DNA of 64,000 nucleotides from Heterostelium album PN500 (GCF_000004825.1 NW_008805075.1:249788-313787); one strand, 5' to 3'; numbered from the stretch's first letter, positions 1 to 10,592 are shown. Made by a program: numbers and translations. The notes: generated by a model not told the origin, from the letters alone.

Positions 1-315
1 AATATAGATTTCATTATTAGATTAGATGACTAGCTATTATCATCTAGATTTATTGATCAACCTATAACTTTAAATAACTGTTATTAATAATAAATGGTTG
101 TTTCAAAATTATTTTAAATTTTTGTTTTACCCGCCTTTTTTCAAAATTTATTTTAAATTTGAATTTAAAAGATTTTATAATTCTTTCTAAAATTATTGAC
201 TTGGTGAAGATATTATTATTAGGTAAAACAATTTTAAAATTGTTTTTTAAATATTTTTATTTATTTGATATCAGATTTTGATTAAGATATATATATAATC
301 AAAAATAAAATTAAA

Positions 316-1015
316 TTAAACCAATGGTTGATAACCTGATGGTTTAATATTTGATAAGAGAATTCCATCATTTTGTGGATAGTAATCTTGTTGTTCCATT
401 TCTATTACATGTTGTTGTTGTTGTTGTTGATTTTGTTGTTGTTGATGTTGTTGAATTGATTCCTTTGGGAATCTCATTTTTATTTAATTTATAAATATAG
501 ATATTGATTAATAAAAAATAGATTTATTGAAAAAAAATAAAAAGTATAAAGAAACTTACATAGAAACCACCACTTCCTTTAACTGGATTTATAAGGTATT
601 CAAAAGAAATACCACGATAACTATATTTTGCATTTGCATCTCCTATTGTCTTGTCAATTCTTGCTTTATGTTTATAATGTAATCTAATTGATATAGCCCC
701 TACCAATGCCATCGCTATAAAAGGAATTCCTGCTGAACCAAAAATGACAAGACCATCATTAAGATAATATATACCAAGTCAACAAAAAAGTACCATTAAT
801 GCAAAAGATAAAACGATTGGAAGTACTATTACTTTTGGTGAATAGTTCACAACTATCTGTGCATTGAATTGATCTATCAGATCTGAAAACTCTGCCTCAC
901 TGAGAATCGATTGATAAAGTTTCTTTGGATACTTTTTTCTAATAAATATTTGGTTTTTGGAAGTTCCTCTAATTTCTGGACGAATCTTACAACTGATTGT
1001 ATTTCTTTCGATCAT
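316..1015 (-). CDS. CHIC/ERF4 (golgin A7)-like membrane protein with an in-frame TGA
   Basis: Exons 1015-560 and 462-316 join in phase 0, giving about 200 residues if the TGA at 781-779 (codon 79) is read through. Residues 20-55 resemble the conserved N-terminal half of the GOLGA7/ERF4/CHIC family (a YPKKL-type motif followed by an acidic/hydrophobic helix). A long hydrophobic stretch follows and spans the TGA. Next comes a basic helix (RLHYKHKARIDK) like the region after the Cys-rich hydrophobic string of CHIC1/2, and then a Gln-rich tail. Family members are palmitoylation-linked proteins of Golgi and plasma membranes; that role is inferred from the family. Reading frame, splice phase and family pattern all persist after the TGA, so the gene does not look long dead. 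The TGA could be a Trp or Cys codon changed by mutation or error, selenocysteine, or part of an unusual 51-base intron with a GTTGAC donor. Confidence 0.6.
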
Positions 1016-1159
1016 TTGTGTTTGTTTAAAAATATATATAAATGTAAATTATTAAGTTAATAACTCTATTAATAATATATAAATAGGTTTCTTTATCTTA
1101 GAAAATAAATACATGGTTTTTATTAAATAATAATGGTTTTTTGTTGCTTATTATTATAA

Positions 1160-2880
1160 ATGATTATATATAATTGATTTTAGAGAATATACTTCTTACA
1201 CAAGTTCTTTCTATATCGAAATAAACATAGACAACAGCTCTCCAATAGTGGTCATTTAGATTACATATTTGATCTTCATTCAATCTACCTGGGTATCTAA
1301 ACATTTCAGAAAGACATTTGAATACTTAGCTTCTACCAAGAAGATTCTCAGCAATCACACGATACTTTGAATGTAAATTCGATAAAGGCATTTCAATTCC
1401 ACCATCAGGGTTTATAATATTGAAAGCCTCCATTCTTCTAAAACCATTGTCACCCAATAAGATATCTCCTTTGTCAATATATACATGACGTCACTCATGG
1501 TATGTGAGATGAATAATGGCATCATCTTTAACGCTACCAGGAAAGGCCTTTGACATGTAAAAGATTGTACCAGAAGTGATGGATACAATAAACAATCTAG
1601 TGATACTATGTTGCTTTTTCTTAGCTGAATAAAACAATGTATCCAATCTTAAGTCAAGTGGCTTTTCAATTCTTACTTCTGTACCATCCACTGAACCAAT
1701 AATATTATCGTTACAGAAATAAAACTTAACTATCTCTCTATTTGTTGTCCGTCTAAGGACAATAAGGTAGCCGCCAAGGCAAAGCCGGTACCTATCAATC
1801 AACATCAATAATAATTACCAGCCAACATATAAGAAACAGTCAATTATAATTAATTAAATTAATTAATCAACTAAATAAGTAATAGTTCAAAACAACAGAT
1901 CAAAATAATAATTAAATTAGAATCTGTTGTTTCTGTTGTTTCTAAATTAAGTATTCAACACTCAGCCGTCAAGCTTCTCAATAATGAATATATTGAGTTT
2001 AACGCGACGTTAAAGATTCATTCAATTGATTCAATATTCAAGACATAAAATTAAAGAAATTAAATAAATAAGAAAAGAATTAAAATAAAACTTAGAAATT
2101 AGATTATATAAAACATTATTAGAAATAACTCTTTAATATTATTAATTACAAATCACATGAGAGATGGCAGATCCAAATGAACAATTAACAGAAACACCCA
2201 ACACCACCACAACCACAACAACCACTCGATCAACGGCATCTACAGATCCAACATCAACAACAACAACAACCACAACAAATGATCTTACAATGAACGATCT
2301 CGAAAGCAATAATGATAATGATTCAATCCCATCATATTCTACCTTGTTTCCTGATATCGTTCCTACAGTCACACGCCCAGACTCACTCCCGTCGGATGTA
2401 TTCCAAGCAACCCTGATCGCATCCAAGACTCCGATCTCTTCCTCTATCGTACCTGGTCAACTAGAGAACAAACACTATTTGATAGATCAGAATTATAACT
2501 ATCTATTCTTTGTATAGAGTGTATCGATTTATCAATGTAGGTTGAGGAGGAGGTATATCGTTTGTATAAACTCTACTGGATAAATATTCAATAATGGCCA
2601 TTCTAACTCTATTAACTGTTGTTCTTGAGATCCTAAATAAAAATCCTTTAAGTAAATCAGTTGTATAATGTCTCATATGAAACATTGTGATTATTATCCT
2701 ATCCAATGGTCGTAGGAATTTAGTGGAGTTTGGATGGGTCAACGGATTATGAACAAGGTATTCATCTAGATGCTACTTTTTGATACACCAACAAACTTTT
2801 TGAATCTTTTATCTGGTAAATTGTAGAGTTCTATAACTACCTTATTATTACTATAAACCTCTATTTTATCATTTATATAT
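1160..2880 (-). mobile_element. Decayed PIF/Harbinger-type DNA transposon (transposase remnants)
   Basis: Minus-strand pieces read as a DDE_4-type transposase. The N-terminal part (about 2880-2503) has a helix-turn-helix region (LRPLDRIII, then FRISRTTVNRV). The catalytic part (1808-1491) contains the SVDGTEVRI motif and FPGSVKDDA. A third piece in another frame (about 1470-1160) has LLGDNGFRR and a C-terminal RVIAENLLG segment that would hold the catalytic Glu. These spacings fit PIF/Harbinger transposases. The element is broken: a frameshift near 1490, stop codons including a TAA after LLGRS near 1327, a TAG near 2775, and about 700 bases of unrelated sequence (1809-2502) between the N-terminal and catalytic parts. 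I could not define terminal inverted repeats or the short target duplication. It sits at the 3' truncation point of a Rae1 gene copy. Confidence 0.65.
2164..2517 (+). CDS. Possible Thr-rich low-complexity protein or 5' gene fragment
   Basis: This 117-residue frame has an ATG in fair context after A+T-rich promoter-like DNA. It encodes a Thr-rich tract (residues 14-38), an Asp/Asn-rich stretch and a short non-repetitive part (SIPSYSTLFPDI). No known domain is recognised. It lies opposite to, and between, two pieces of a Harbinger-type transposase, and its last codons overlap the end of the N-terminal piece. It may therefore be a host gene fragment carried in with, or inserted into, the transposon rather than a whole gene. 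Expression is unknown. Confidence 0.35.
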   Translation: MADPNEQLTETPNTTTTTTTTRSTASTDPTSTTTTTTTNDLTMNDLESNNDNDSIPSYSTLFPDIVPTVTRPDSLPSDVFQATLIASKTPISSSIVPGQLENKHYLIDQNYNYLFFV

Positions 2881-2885
2881 CGATG

Positions 2886-3680
2886 AGCGAATGCAATACT
2901 ATTGACACTGTACATTATCAACAGTTGATCCTGGTGTTGGTTCCCTATGACATCTAAATAAGAATGATCTAATATTATTAGTTAGTTTGTTAATCAATTT
3001 GAGTTGTTTAGTTAAATATAATGATAGTTTTTAATAACATACTGTGATTTTTTATCATCAATATATTCAATGGCAACTCTTCCTTCGATTGAACCCACTG
3101 CGAAACCTGAAAGATCTTTAAAGCAAGCGATAGAACGAGTTTGATGTTTAAGAGGTGAATCCATTGATGTGTATTCGATGTTTTGAATGTCGAGGTTGTA
3201 CACTCTAATTTTATGGTCGGCAGTAGCCACTGCCATCATTGTACAATGAACATCGAGTCCATAAACACGTTCAGGAAGGTTGACAGATATTACAGGTTCT
3301 TTTGGTGATCTCAAATCCCAATACCTGAGAGTCTTATCCCAACTTCCCGTCACCATAAGCTTCATTTCTTCGACCCAGAACACCGATTTGACAGGTGCAT
3401 CATGTCAGCCAACTTCAGCCAAAATACCCGGTTGTATATCCCAAACCTTTACTTTATTATCAGTTCCACCTGCATAGATTTTTGAACAATCCTTTTGTTT
3501 TCATTTTTTTTGTTAATTTAATTAGTATTTAGTTTGATATTATTAATAATTAGATATTATTATTAATATACATACTGGTGACCAATCAGTACAGAGAATT
3601 GGTGCATCAAAGTTTATCATTGATTTCAATGCAGCTTGTGGTTGGTCGTCGGTCACTTGCCAAAATTCAAAATTAATCAT
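2886..3680 (-). pseudogene. Truncated duplicate of the Rae1/Gle2 WD40 gene
   Basis: The sequence is colinear with the intact rae1 gene about 3 kb downstream and keeps the same introns (donor after DWSP near 3580; donor after KKSQ near 3040). It lacks roughly the first 45 residues. It carries an in-frame TGA where the intact copy has Gln in AQHNAP (here G-stop-HDAP, about 3405), and it lost two bases near 2910 relative to the intact copy. Homology stops at about 2886, where transposase-like sequence begins. Much of the WD40 middle is still well conserved (GSWDKTLRYWDLRSP), so the duplication or its decay is fairly recent. It is almost certainly non-functional. Confidence 0.8.
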
Positions 3681-3740
3681 TTTGTTTATTAAACAGCACA
3701 AATGTCAAATTTGATGTTTCCCTCATGAGAGATCTTAGAT

Positions 3741-3790
3741 CTTATTTTATTTTATTTTATTTTATTTTATTTTATTTATTTATTTTATTT
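3741..3790. repeat. (TTTTA)n-type microsatellite
   Basis: About ten units of a TTTTA-like repeat, interrupted by TTTA units. It lies just upstream of the truncated Rae1 copy, in A+T-rich spacer. The rest of 3681-4214 shows no coding potential that I can support. Confidence 0.85.
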
Positions 3791-4214
3791 TTTTCTATTT
3801 AACTTTTAGTTTATTTTTTTTGAAAAAACAAAGACTACCCTGATTTTTGAGGTTCTTCTACTTTGAGGGACAGAAAGAAAGGCCTTTCAAATTGTTTATC
3901 AAAAATAGAGAAAACAATTTACTATCTAACTAATTAAAAATAATATCTTAGACAAATTCTAAAAATTTCATTTAAATATTTTTAAAATCCTGGAATTTTT
4001 GTAAAATTATGTTAATTAGATTTAAAAATTGATGATACTTGTCTTCTCTTAGAGATGGACACGATTCTCTATCGTATTTAATTAGAAAAGTAAATAGTGA
4101 AATAGATTATCTGAAAAACTAAAAATTTAGTTTTTTATTTTGTTTTGAAATATCTTTTTTTATAATATTTTAAAATGAATATCTTATAAAATTAAAAAAA
4201 GAGTTTAATTTTAT

Positions 4215-4279
4215 ATCTTTCCTAAATTTTTCCAAAATATGAAATTAATATCTATTTTTTGGAAAAATTTAGGAAAGAT
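4215..4279. repeat. Perfect 23-bp inverted repeat with a 19-base loop
   Basis: Bases 4215-4237 are the exact reverse complement of 4257-4279, separated by 19 unpaired bases. A transcript from either strand would fold into a hairpin of about 65 bases, the size of a pre-miRNA stem-loop. It lies 100 bases upstream of a small ORF, in non-coding DNA. It could be a small-RNA precursor, a foldback or MITE relic, or a transcription-related structure; the sequence alone does not decide. Confidence 0.7.
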
Positions 4280-4379
4280 TTATTAGTTGGTAATGACATT
4301 GTTGGAAGTTGTCTATTCCAAAAAAAATTGAAAAAAAATAAACAGATAAAAAGTTAAAATATAGAAAATAACAGAAATA

Positions 4380-4646
4380 ATGTTAAAGTCAAGTTTTCAA
4401 AAAACTAATAATATTCATGTGGAATGGTACGAATTTGAACTAGCCATTTTCAAGATTAGAGAAGCACCCATTAGAGATTGGTTGATGTATCGATTACAAA
4501 CTATTAACGCGATCTTCGATGATGACTTTAGAAAAGGTAGAGAAGAAGCCATCAAGAGAGAGAAACAACATCTAGCAAGAGAAATCAAACTTCATTTGGA
4601 AGAAGAAGAATACATTGCACCTCTTTCACAATGGTTAACAAAATAG
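4380..4646 (+). CDS. Small hypothetical protein, 88 aa
   Basis: A single-exon frame with ATG after A-rich leader (AAATAATG), typical of dictyostelid starts. The protein is highly charged. Its C-terminal half is a Lys/Glu-rich predicted helix (RKGREEAIKREKQHLAREIK), preceded by a Trp-containing segment (IRDWLMYRLQTINAIFDDDF). Base composition is clearly richer in G+C than the flanks, supporting a real coding exon. No family is recognised, and it could be the remaining part of a larger gene. Confidence 0.5.
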   Translation: MLKSSFQKTNNIHVEWYEFELAIFKIREAPIRDWLMYRLQTINAIFDDDFRKGREEAIKREKQHLAREIKLHLEEEEYIAPLSQWLTK

Positions 4647-4860
4647 ATTTTGCTATATTATTAAAAAATAAAATTTTGTTATTAAAGTATAAGGAAATTA
4701 TAATTATAATAATTTCCAGAAAAAAAGTTTTTTAAAATAGAAACTTGTTTTCGAAATATTATGAATTTCAATTGATTTGAAACCAATCTACAAAAATCTA
4801 AATATTTATTTATTTATTAAATATGATATCTATTAAATTTATTTATTTCTATTTATTTTT

Positions 4861-5215
4861 TTGGCAGATATTTCAAGTCTATACTATGGTGTATATGTGG
4901 ATTTTGTTTGTCAGGCAGAGACAGCTCCACATGATGGTACTTGGTTGCAATATGAGTATGGTCTGACCTATAGAGAGAGTAGAGAGCACCTGGATAGAAA
5001 TGGCAAGAGAAATTGTCTCTGGAGAGAAACTACATATTTTAACATAAAACGAAGAGGAGAAGTGTAGAATCATGGGAGTTTTTTTATAATAACTCCATTC
5101 CAATGGGAAAGGTTGATTTCTACTTTTTTGAAACAAACGATGGACTGGCGTGACAACCAGACCGGTCCAAACGATGAAATGATCCATTGTGTTACACAAC
5201 AACAACCATTATGAA
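4861..5215. other. G+C-richer island, possible coding fragment of unknown origin
   Basis: Composition rises sharply here against very A+T-rich flanks. The plus strand has an open stretch from 4861 to 5067. After its TAG the same frame stays open to about 5211 (FIITPFQWERLISTF, then DQ/ND-rich residues). The minus strand is also open. No start codon in good context and no family are recognised. It looks like a decayed exon or element fragment. The spacer from 5216 to 5691 contains only A+T-rich sequence and a 16-base palindrome at 5422-5437. Confidence 0.3.
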
Positions 5216-5691
5216 AATTATAATAAATTATTCTAAAAATATTTTTATTTAAAAATGAATTATCAATTATTTTAAGAAATTTTGAAAGTGATAAATCCAT
5301 TAGGTATATAACTATAGTTGATTATTAAAGTAAAGATTATATTTTTGTTGAGAAAAACAAGTAAATATTATTGCTTAGATTTATCATAACAAACTTTTGA
5401 ATAGATAGTTGGTTTGGCGCCTTTATTTAAATAAAGTTCCAGTTATATTTAGTATTTTATTAATATAATATATTTTAAATATTATTTTTAATTTTATTTA
5501 TTTCTTTTGTTTCTTCTTGTATAGGAGTAAATGATTGATTGAGACTGATTAATTAATTTGATTTGATTTGATAACCTGTTGAATTACTGTGTGATCTAAT
5601 TAATTTTGATAATCTGTTATAAAAGAGAAAAAAACAATAAATAATGACAATCATTTATGCACTACACAGAGTTGGCATTATTAATGTACAA

Positions 5692-7045
5692 CTATCGTGC
5701 TGCTTTCTTTGGATTCTTTCCTCTTCCTTTGATATCTGCTTCCTGTACCACTTGAATTTGAATTGTATTTGTACTGTTTTGATCATATCCATTGACACCC
5801 TATAAATTATATTTATATATAATTGTACAAACATGTTGTTAGATAACTTAAACTTGCTAATTATTTATAATGTGAATAACAATACCTTTGACCAATCATA
5901 AGAAAGTGCATAAGCATATAAAGTAGCCTCTGGATTAAAACAAGCTGCTGAAATTGTATTGTTGAGTTTTGGAAACTGTTTCAAACGATTCTTATTCTCC
6001 TTGTCCCAAAAGTTGAATGTTCCATCTGAACCTGCTGTGGCGAATGTTCCATAGGGCTGTGCGAATGCAATACTATTGACACTGTATGCATTATCACCTT
6101 CTGTACCTGGCGTTGATTCTCTATGACATTTGAATGTGAATGAACTGGATCATCATCATCATTATTATTGTTGTTGTTATTGTTAGTTAATAAGTTGTTA
6201 GTGTTAATAAAGAAGTTTAAGTAATTAATATATATATATATATAGATAACAACATACTCTGATTGTTTATCATCGGTAATATATTGAATTGCAACTCTTC
6301 CTTCGATTGAACCCATGGCGAAACCGGTACGATCCGGGAAGCAAGAGACACAACGTGTCTGGAATTTGAGGGGTGGTTCGATTGTGCTGAATTCTACGCC
6401 TGGCGAGCTGAGGTTGTACACTTTAACTTTGCGGTCGGCTGTGCCTACCACCAGCAGTGGATGCAACACATCGAGTGCATATACACGTTCGGGAAGATCG
6501 ACCGACAGTACGGGTTGTGGTGATCGCAAATCCCAATACTTGAGAGTCTTATCCCAACTTCCTGTCACCAACACCTTGCTCTCTTCGATCCAGAACAACT
6601 CTTTGATCGGTGCATTGTGTTGTGCAACCTGTGTCAATGTATTCGATTGTAAATCCCAAACCTTTGCTTTATTATCACATCCACCTGCATAGATTTTGAA
6701 ACAATCCTGTTTGTTTGTTTACAATTTACAAAGTAGATAGATTTTACAAATATGTAAATTAGATTAGTATTATTATATTATTATGAGAATAGATTAATAT
6801 TAATCAATACATACGGGTGACCAATCAGTACAGAGAATTGGTGCTTCATAGTTTATCATTGCTTTCATTGCGGCTTGTGGTTGGTTTGTGACTTCCCAGA
6901 CACGAAGTTGCTTATCCCATGAACCCGCTGTGAGATAGTTGTTTTTCGATGAGAATTTCAATGATGTTATTCCATCGCTTGGTGGATTGGCAACCTCTAT
7001 CTTTTGTTGTTGCTGTTGCTGCTGTCCTAAAGTAGATCCAAACAT
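5692..7045 (-). CDS. rae1: mRNA export factor Rae1/Gle2 (WD40)
   Basis: Four exons (7045-6815, 6706-6258, 6144-5886, 5799-5692) join in phase to give 348 residues, close to human RAE1 (368). After a short Gln run, WD40 repeats fill the protein (for example LTAGSWDKQLRVWEV and VTGSWDKTLKYWDLRSP). The C-terminal part has the family-specific FTFKCHRES, SIAFA, GSDGTFNFWDK and YASSYDWSKG-like (YALSYDWSKG) segments. Rae1 binds the GLEBS motif of nuclear pore proteins and acts in mRNA export and spindle assembly (family knowledge). A broken, truncated duplicate lies at 2886-3680. The gene diverges from the HAD hydrolase gene over a shared promoter of about 700 bases. Confidence 0.93.
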
Positions 7046-7744
7046 TTTTTATATTATATATATCTAAATTATTCAAAAACAAACTTATTATTATGTATTT
7101 TTATTAATATTATTGTAATTCTATTGATTGATTTCAATCAAAAGTTATATCTATATATATAGTTATTTATGTTTGGTTTGAACAGTGATGAATTACAAAC
7201 CGAATATCAACTTTAATTTAAAAAAATTATTTTTGTTTTTTTAAATTTTTTTCACTAAAAATTACTGAGCTGGTTTTGAGTGTGCACTTTGTCAGAACAA
7301 CAGTGGTGCTTCGTGATAACAAACTAAACAAACATGTATCTATTTGAATTTTCATATGAAGAATATTATTGTTGAATATTGAAAGTTAAACAGATTTAAT
7401 TAAGATAAGATCAATTGAGAATGGTTTAGATGAAGTTTCTTTCATTCCAAGGAAATTTAGAATCGTCTATGTCACATAAGGTTTGAAAAGATATGTAAAT
7501 ATCAAATATTCGAATAAGAAAAGATTTTAAATATATAAAAGAATGATCGATCAAAAGAAATCAATGATTCGATTTATAAATGAAGATTATTTCCTTAAAA
7601 GGGTTTAATTAAAAGTCTTTGACTATTTCGCGTCGTATTTTTTTTTTTTTTTTTTTTTTTTTTTGCTTCTTGAACAATAGAAAATGAGAGACATCTATTT
7701 CATTTTAATAGTAGTTTTATCATAGACAGTAGTAGTAGTAACAA
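7046..7744. promoter_or_regulatory. Divergent promoter region between rae1 and the HAD gene
   Basis: The non-coding spacer includes an uninterrupted run of about 27 T at 7638-7664, about 80 bases before the HAD-gene ATG. T tracts just upstream of start sites are usual in dictyostelid promoters. The stretch 7262-7325 is less A+T-rich (contains GTGTGCACTTTGTCAG) and might hold an upstream element. No specific factor site is claimed. Confidence 0.4.
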
Positions 7745-8925
7745 ATGACATTTGGTATTGTTTTCGATATTGATGGTGTTTTGATGAAGGATGGTGTAAC
7801 TATACCAACTGCAATCAAAGCGTTGAACATGTTACATGATCCCGAAACATCCGAACCTCGCATTCCCTATGTATTCGTTACAAACAACGGTGGTTTCTCA
7901 GAGAGAGATAAAGCGAAAAAGATATCAATGGTTTTGAAATATAATGTAATTATCACAAAGTAGTTTATCTATTTTACTATTATTATTCTTACTAACCATT
8001 TAGAAATATATGTGTGTACAAATAGATCGATGAAGATAAGGTAATGGTTGCACACACTCCAATGAAACCATTGACTGAAAAGTTTGCAGATAAGAACGTG
8101 TTGGTCGTCGCCAGAAAGAAGGAGACAGCAGAGGGTTTGGCACGTTGGTATGGATTCAAGCATTTCACATCGATTCAAGAGTATGTTGAGAAGAGACCTT
8201 ATTTGTGTCCAGCCAAATACTCAAAGTTCTGGACTGAGGGCATTGCTAATGACTATGGTATCAAGGAGGAGAGTGTCGACAACTCCATTCCTTTCGGTGC
8301 AGTGGTGATGTTTGAGGAACCTGCAGACTGGGGCGAGTGTATCCAGATCCTGACGGATGTGTTGCAGTCGGCCGACGGTCTAATCACCAAGGATCACATC
8401 AATCTCGCCTCAAAACAAATCGTTGAACTTCACGTCGCCAATCCCGACTTTACCTATGGTGGTGAGTTTGTACTGCCTCGTTACACCATGGGTGCACTCA
8501 TTAAGTGTCTATCCACCGTATTCGAAGAGGTAGCCGGATATCCATTGACTGTAACCTATTATGGAAAAGTAAGATGATCTTATAATTATTTATTTGGAGA
8601 TTGTAATTGAATTAACAACATTAACTTTTTATTTATTTATTTTTTCTAGCCATATGAAACAACTTATAATTATGCAAAACAATTATTAAATGTGCAATTA
8701 GAGAAATTAAAACTATCGTCGCCACGACATATCTATGCAATTGGAGATAATCCTCAGTCCGATATCAAGGGTGCGAATCAACTTGAATCTGAAGGATGGG
8801 TCAGTATTTTAGTGAGAACAGGTATTTTCAAAGGTACTGAAAACGATAAAGTAAATCCAGCCAAATATGTAGTTAACGATGTTCTCGATGCTGTAAAATT
8901 AATATTAGAATTGGAAAAGAATTAA
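7745..8925 (+). CDS. HAD-superfamily hydrolase, CECR5/HDHD5 type
   Basis: Three exons (7745-7945, 8026-8568, 8650-8925), all in phase 0, encode 339 residues. HAD motif I is DIDGV with Asp8 and Asp10. Motif II Thr/Asn lies in VFVTNNGG (44-50). The motif III Lys lies in GKPYETTY near residue 248, and motif IV is GDNPQSDIKGAN with Asp281 and Asp286. The order and the class IIA cap, with VAHTPMKPL and FTYGGEFVLPRYTMGA, fit the CECR5 family, whose members are often mitochondrial and whose substrate is unknown. No clear presequence is seen here. All catalytic residues are present, so it is probably active as a phosphatase-like enzyme. Confidence 0.9.
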
Positions 8926-9055
8926 GAAACAAGAATTAATATAATTAATACAAATATTCTTATTTATTATTCTTCACAATTAATTTATGTCAAGTACTAA
9001 TTTGAATTGAAAAGTTGATTTTTATTCAATAGTTAGTTAGTTTTTCTTTGATGAT

Positions 9056-10057
9056 TTACTTTGCCTGTCCAAATGATTGTGTCCAATAGTATTCTCCATT
9101 GCGTCCAACGGTAAGAGCACCTCCAAATCTGTTTAGTACTGGATTTAAGATATTGTCTCTGTGTAACTGACTGTGCATCCATCCATCCATTGCCTCCTCC
9201 TCGGTCTTGGGTCCTGCAAAAACATTCTCAGCGTAATATCTATAGTATCCGCCATAAATATTAACTCTTTGATCCAACTCACCTCTTGGATCGTTATGAG
9301 TCATCTGTTGAATCTCTGCTTGATAGTTGGAGTGTGCCTGAGCAGCCGATTGCAATGGACCATCTGCATACATTGGTTGTAATCCATACTTGGCTCTCTC
9401 TTGATTTACTAAATTTAATAATTTCGATGCCACATTATTATTATTTCCACCATTATTTGTATTATTGGGTTTGGATGTTGGTCGAGGTTGATTTTGATTT
9501 TGATTTTGATTTCCACCGGAAGAACTATAGGTTGAAGAACCGGTTCCATCAATGATATTAAATGTTCCATCATTATTCAAAACCATTGTAAATGGAGCTA
9601 CTCCTTTTCTGAAAGTATCACTCTGAAGAATCCATATTAATAAATGATTTTTAAATAATACAGTAATAAATTTGTTCATACCTTCCATGTAACCATATTG
9701 GTAGAGTCATATAATACAAGATTACCGTCACCTTAAAGGTTACAATTTAATAAATAAAAGATCTTTTATAAATAAATGTTTAAGAAATATAATAAGATTA
9801 TTATTCATACCTTGCATGATTAATCTAAATGGAGCACGACCTTTTTGGAAAGTATTTGATGCCCACATAACTTGATTGAAGTCATATTTAAAGATAATAA
9901 GATTACCATTATTCTCCAAGACCATCCTACAATCCCCATTTCTTATGGATTGAGGTGAAGTCAATACTTGATCATTGTAAAGTTTTTGTGAATAGGCGAT
10001 ATTAAAGTGAAAAACTATCACAATAATTAAAGTTGATAAATATTTAAAGTTGTTCAT
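9056..10057 (-). CDS. Secreted bulb-lectin plus CAP/SCP-domain protein
   Basis: Exons 10057-9811, 9731-9682 and 9622-9056 join to give 287 residues. Residues 1-23 form a signal peptide ending near AYS-QK. Residues 24-110 look like a B-lectin (mannose-binding bulb type) fold with two similar segments (SNTFQKGRAPFRLIMQGDGN and SDTFRKGVAPFTMVLNNDGT). An Asn/Gln/Pro linker follows. Residues 155-285 are a CAP domain (LLNLVNQERAKYGLQP, AQAHSNYQAE, MTHNDP, YAENVFAG, HRDNILNPVLNRFG). CAP proteins are secreted, and a lectin module suggests binding to cell-surface or matrix sugars; the function is otherwise unknown. The 50-base middle exon is unusually small. Confidence 0.85.
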
Positions 10058-10592
10058 TTATAAATTAAAGAAATAAATACATACTTTAAGTCTGTCTATA
10101 TATACATTTGAATAATTCATTAAATGAGATTTCTTACAAATATTTATAACTTGTTCTATGAAATCTAATTATAAATTAAATGAAATAGTATAGTTTTGTT
10201 TGATATTTATTTATTAATTTATATAAATAATAAATACATTAATTTATTTATAGAGAAAAAGATGTGATTGTTTGATGTATTATTGTGAATTTGAATACAA
10301 AGAGTTTGGGTAATTTAGAAACTCCATTTTACTTAGATTTATTAATACCTATGATCAATTATCACTTTTTAACTGTTATCACATATTTGATCAGTTGTTG
10401 TTTTAGTGTGGTATTGTATAATCATGTGATTATTCTATTCTTTTTTTTTTTTTTTCGTTTTATTTTTATGATTGTTCATTGATTATACCCCCAAATAATA
10501 GAAACACTATTCTTTTAATAATTTATTTTGGTTTTTTTTATTTATTTATATTTTTTTATACTATTTATTTTCTAATAAATGGTAATATTGAT
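10058..10592. other. A+T-rich spacer with no gene seen
   Basis: The spacer lies between the start of the CAP-protein gene and the end of the aconitase gene. Short open frames here are low-complexity Phe/Ile/Leu translations of T-rich DNA. I see no RNA gene or repeat of note. Confidence 0.6.

Noticed and set aside
2142-2426. Minus-strand frame of 94 residues with poly-Val tracts
   Set aside because: It is the complement of ACA/ACC Thr repeats of the plus-strand frame and has no recognisable features.
5422-5437. 16-base palindrome CTTTATTTAAATAAAG
   Set aside because: Made only of A/T except for its ends; such palindromes are common in this composition.
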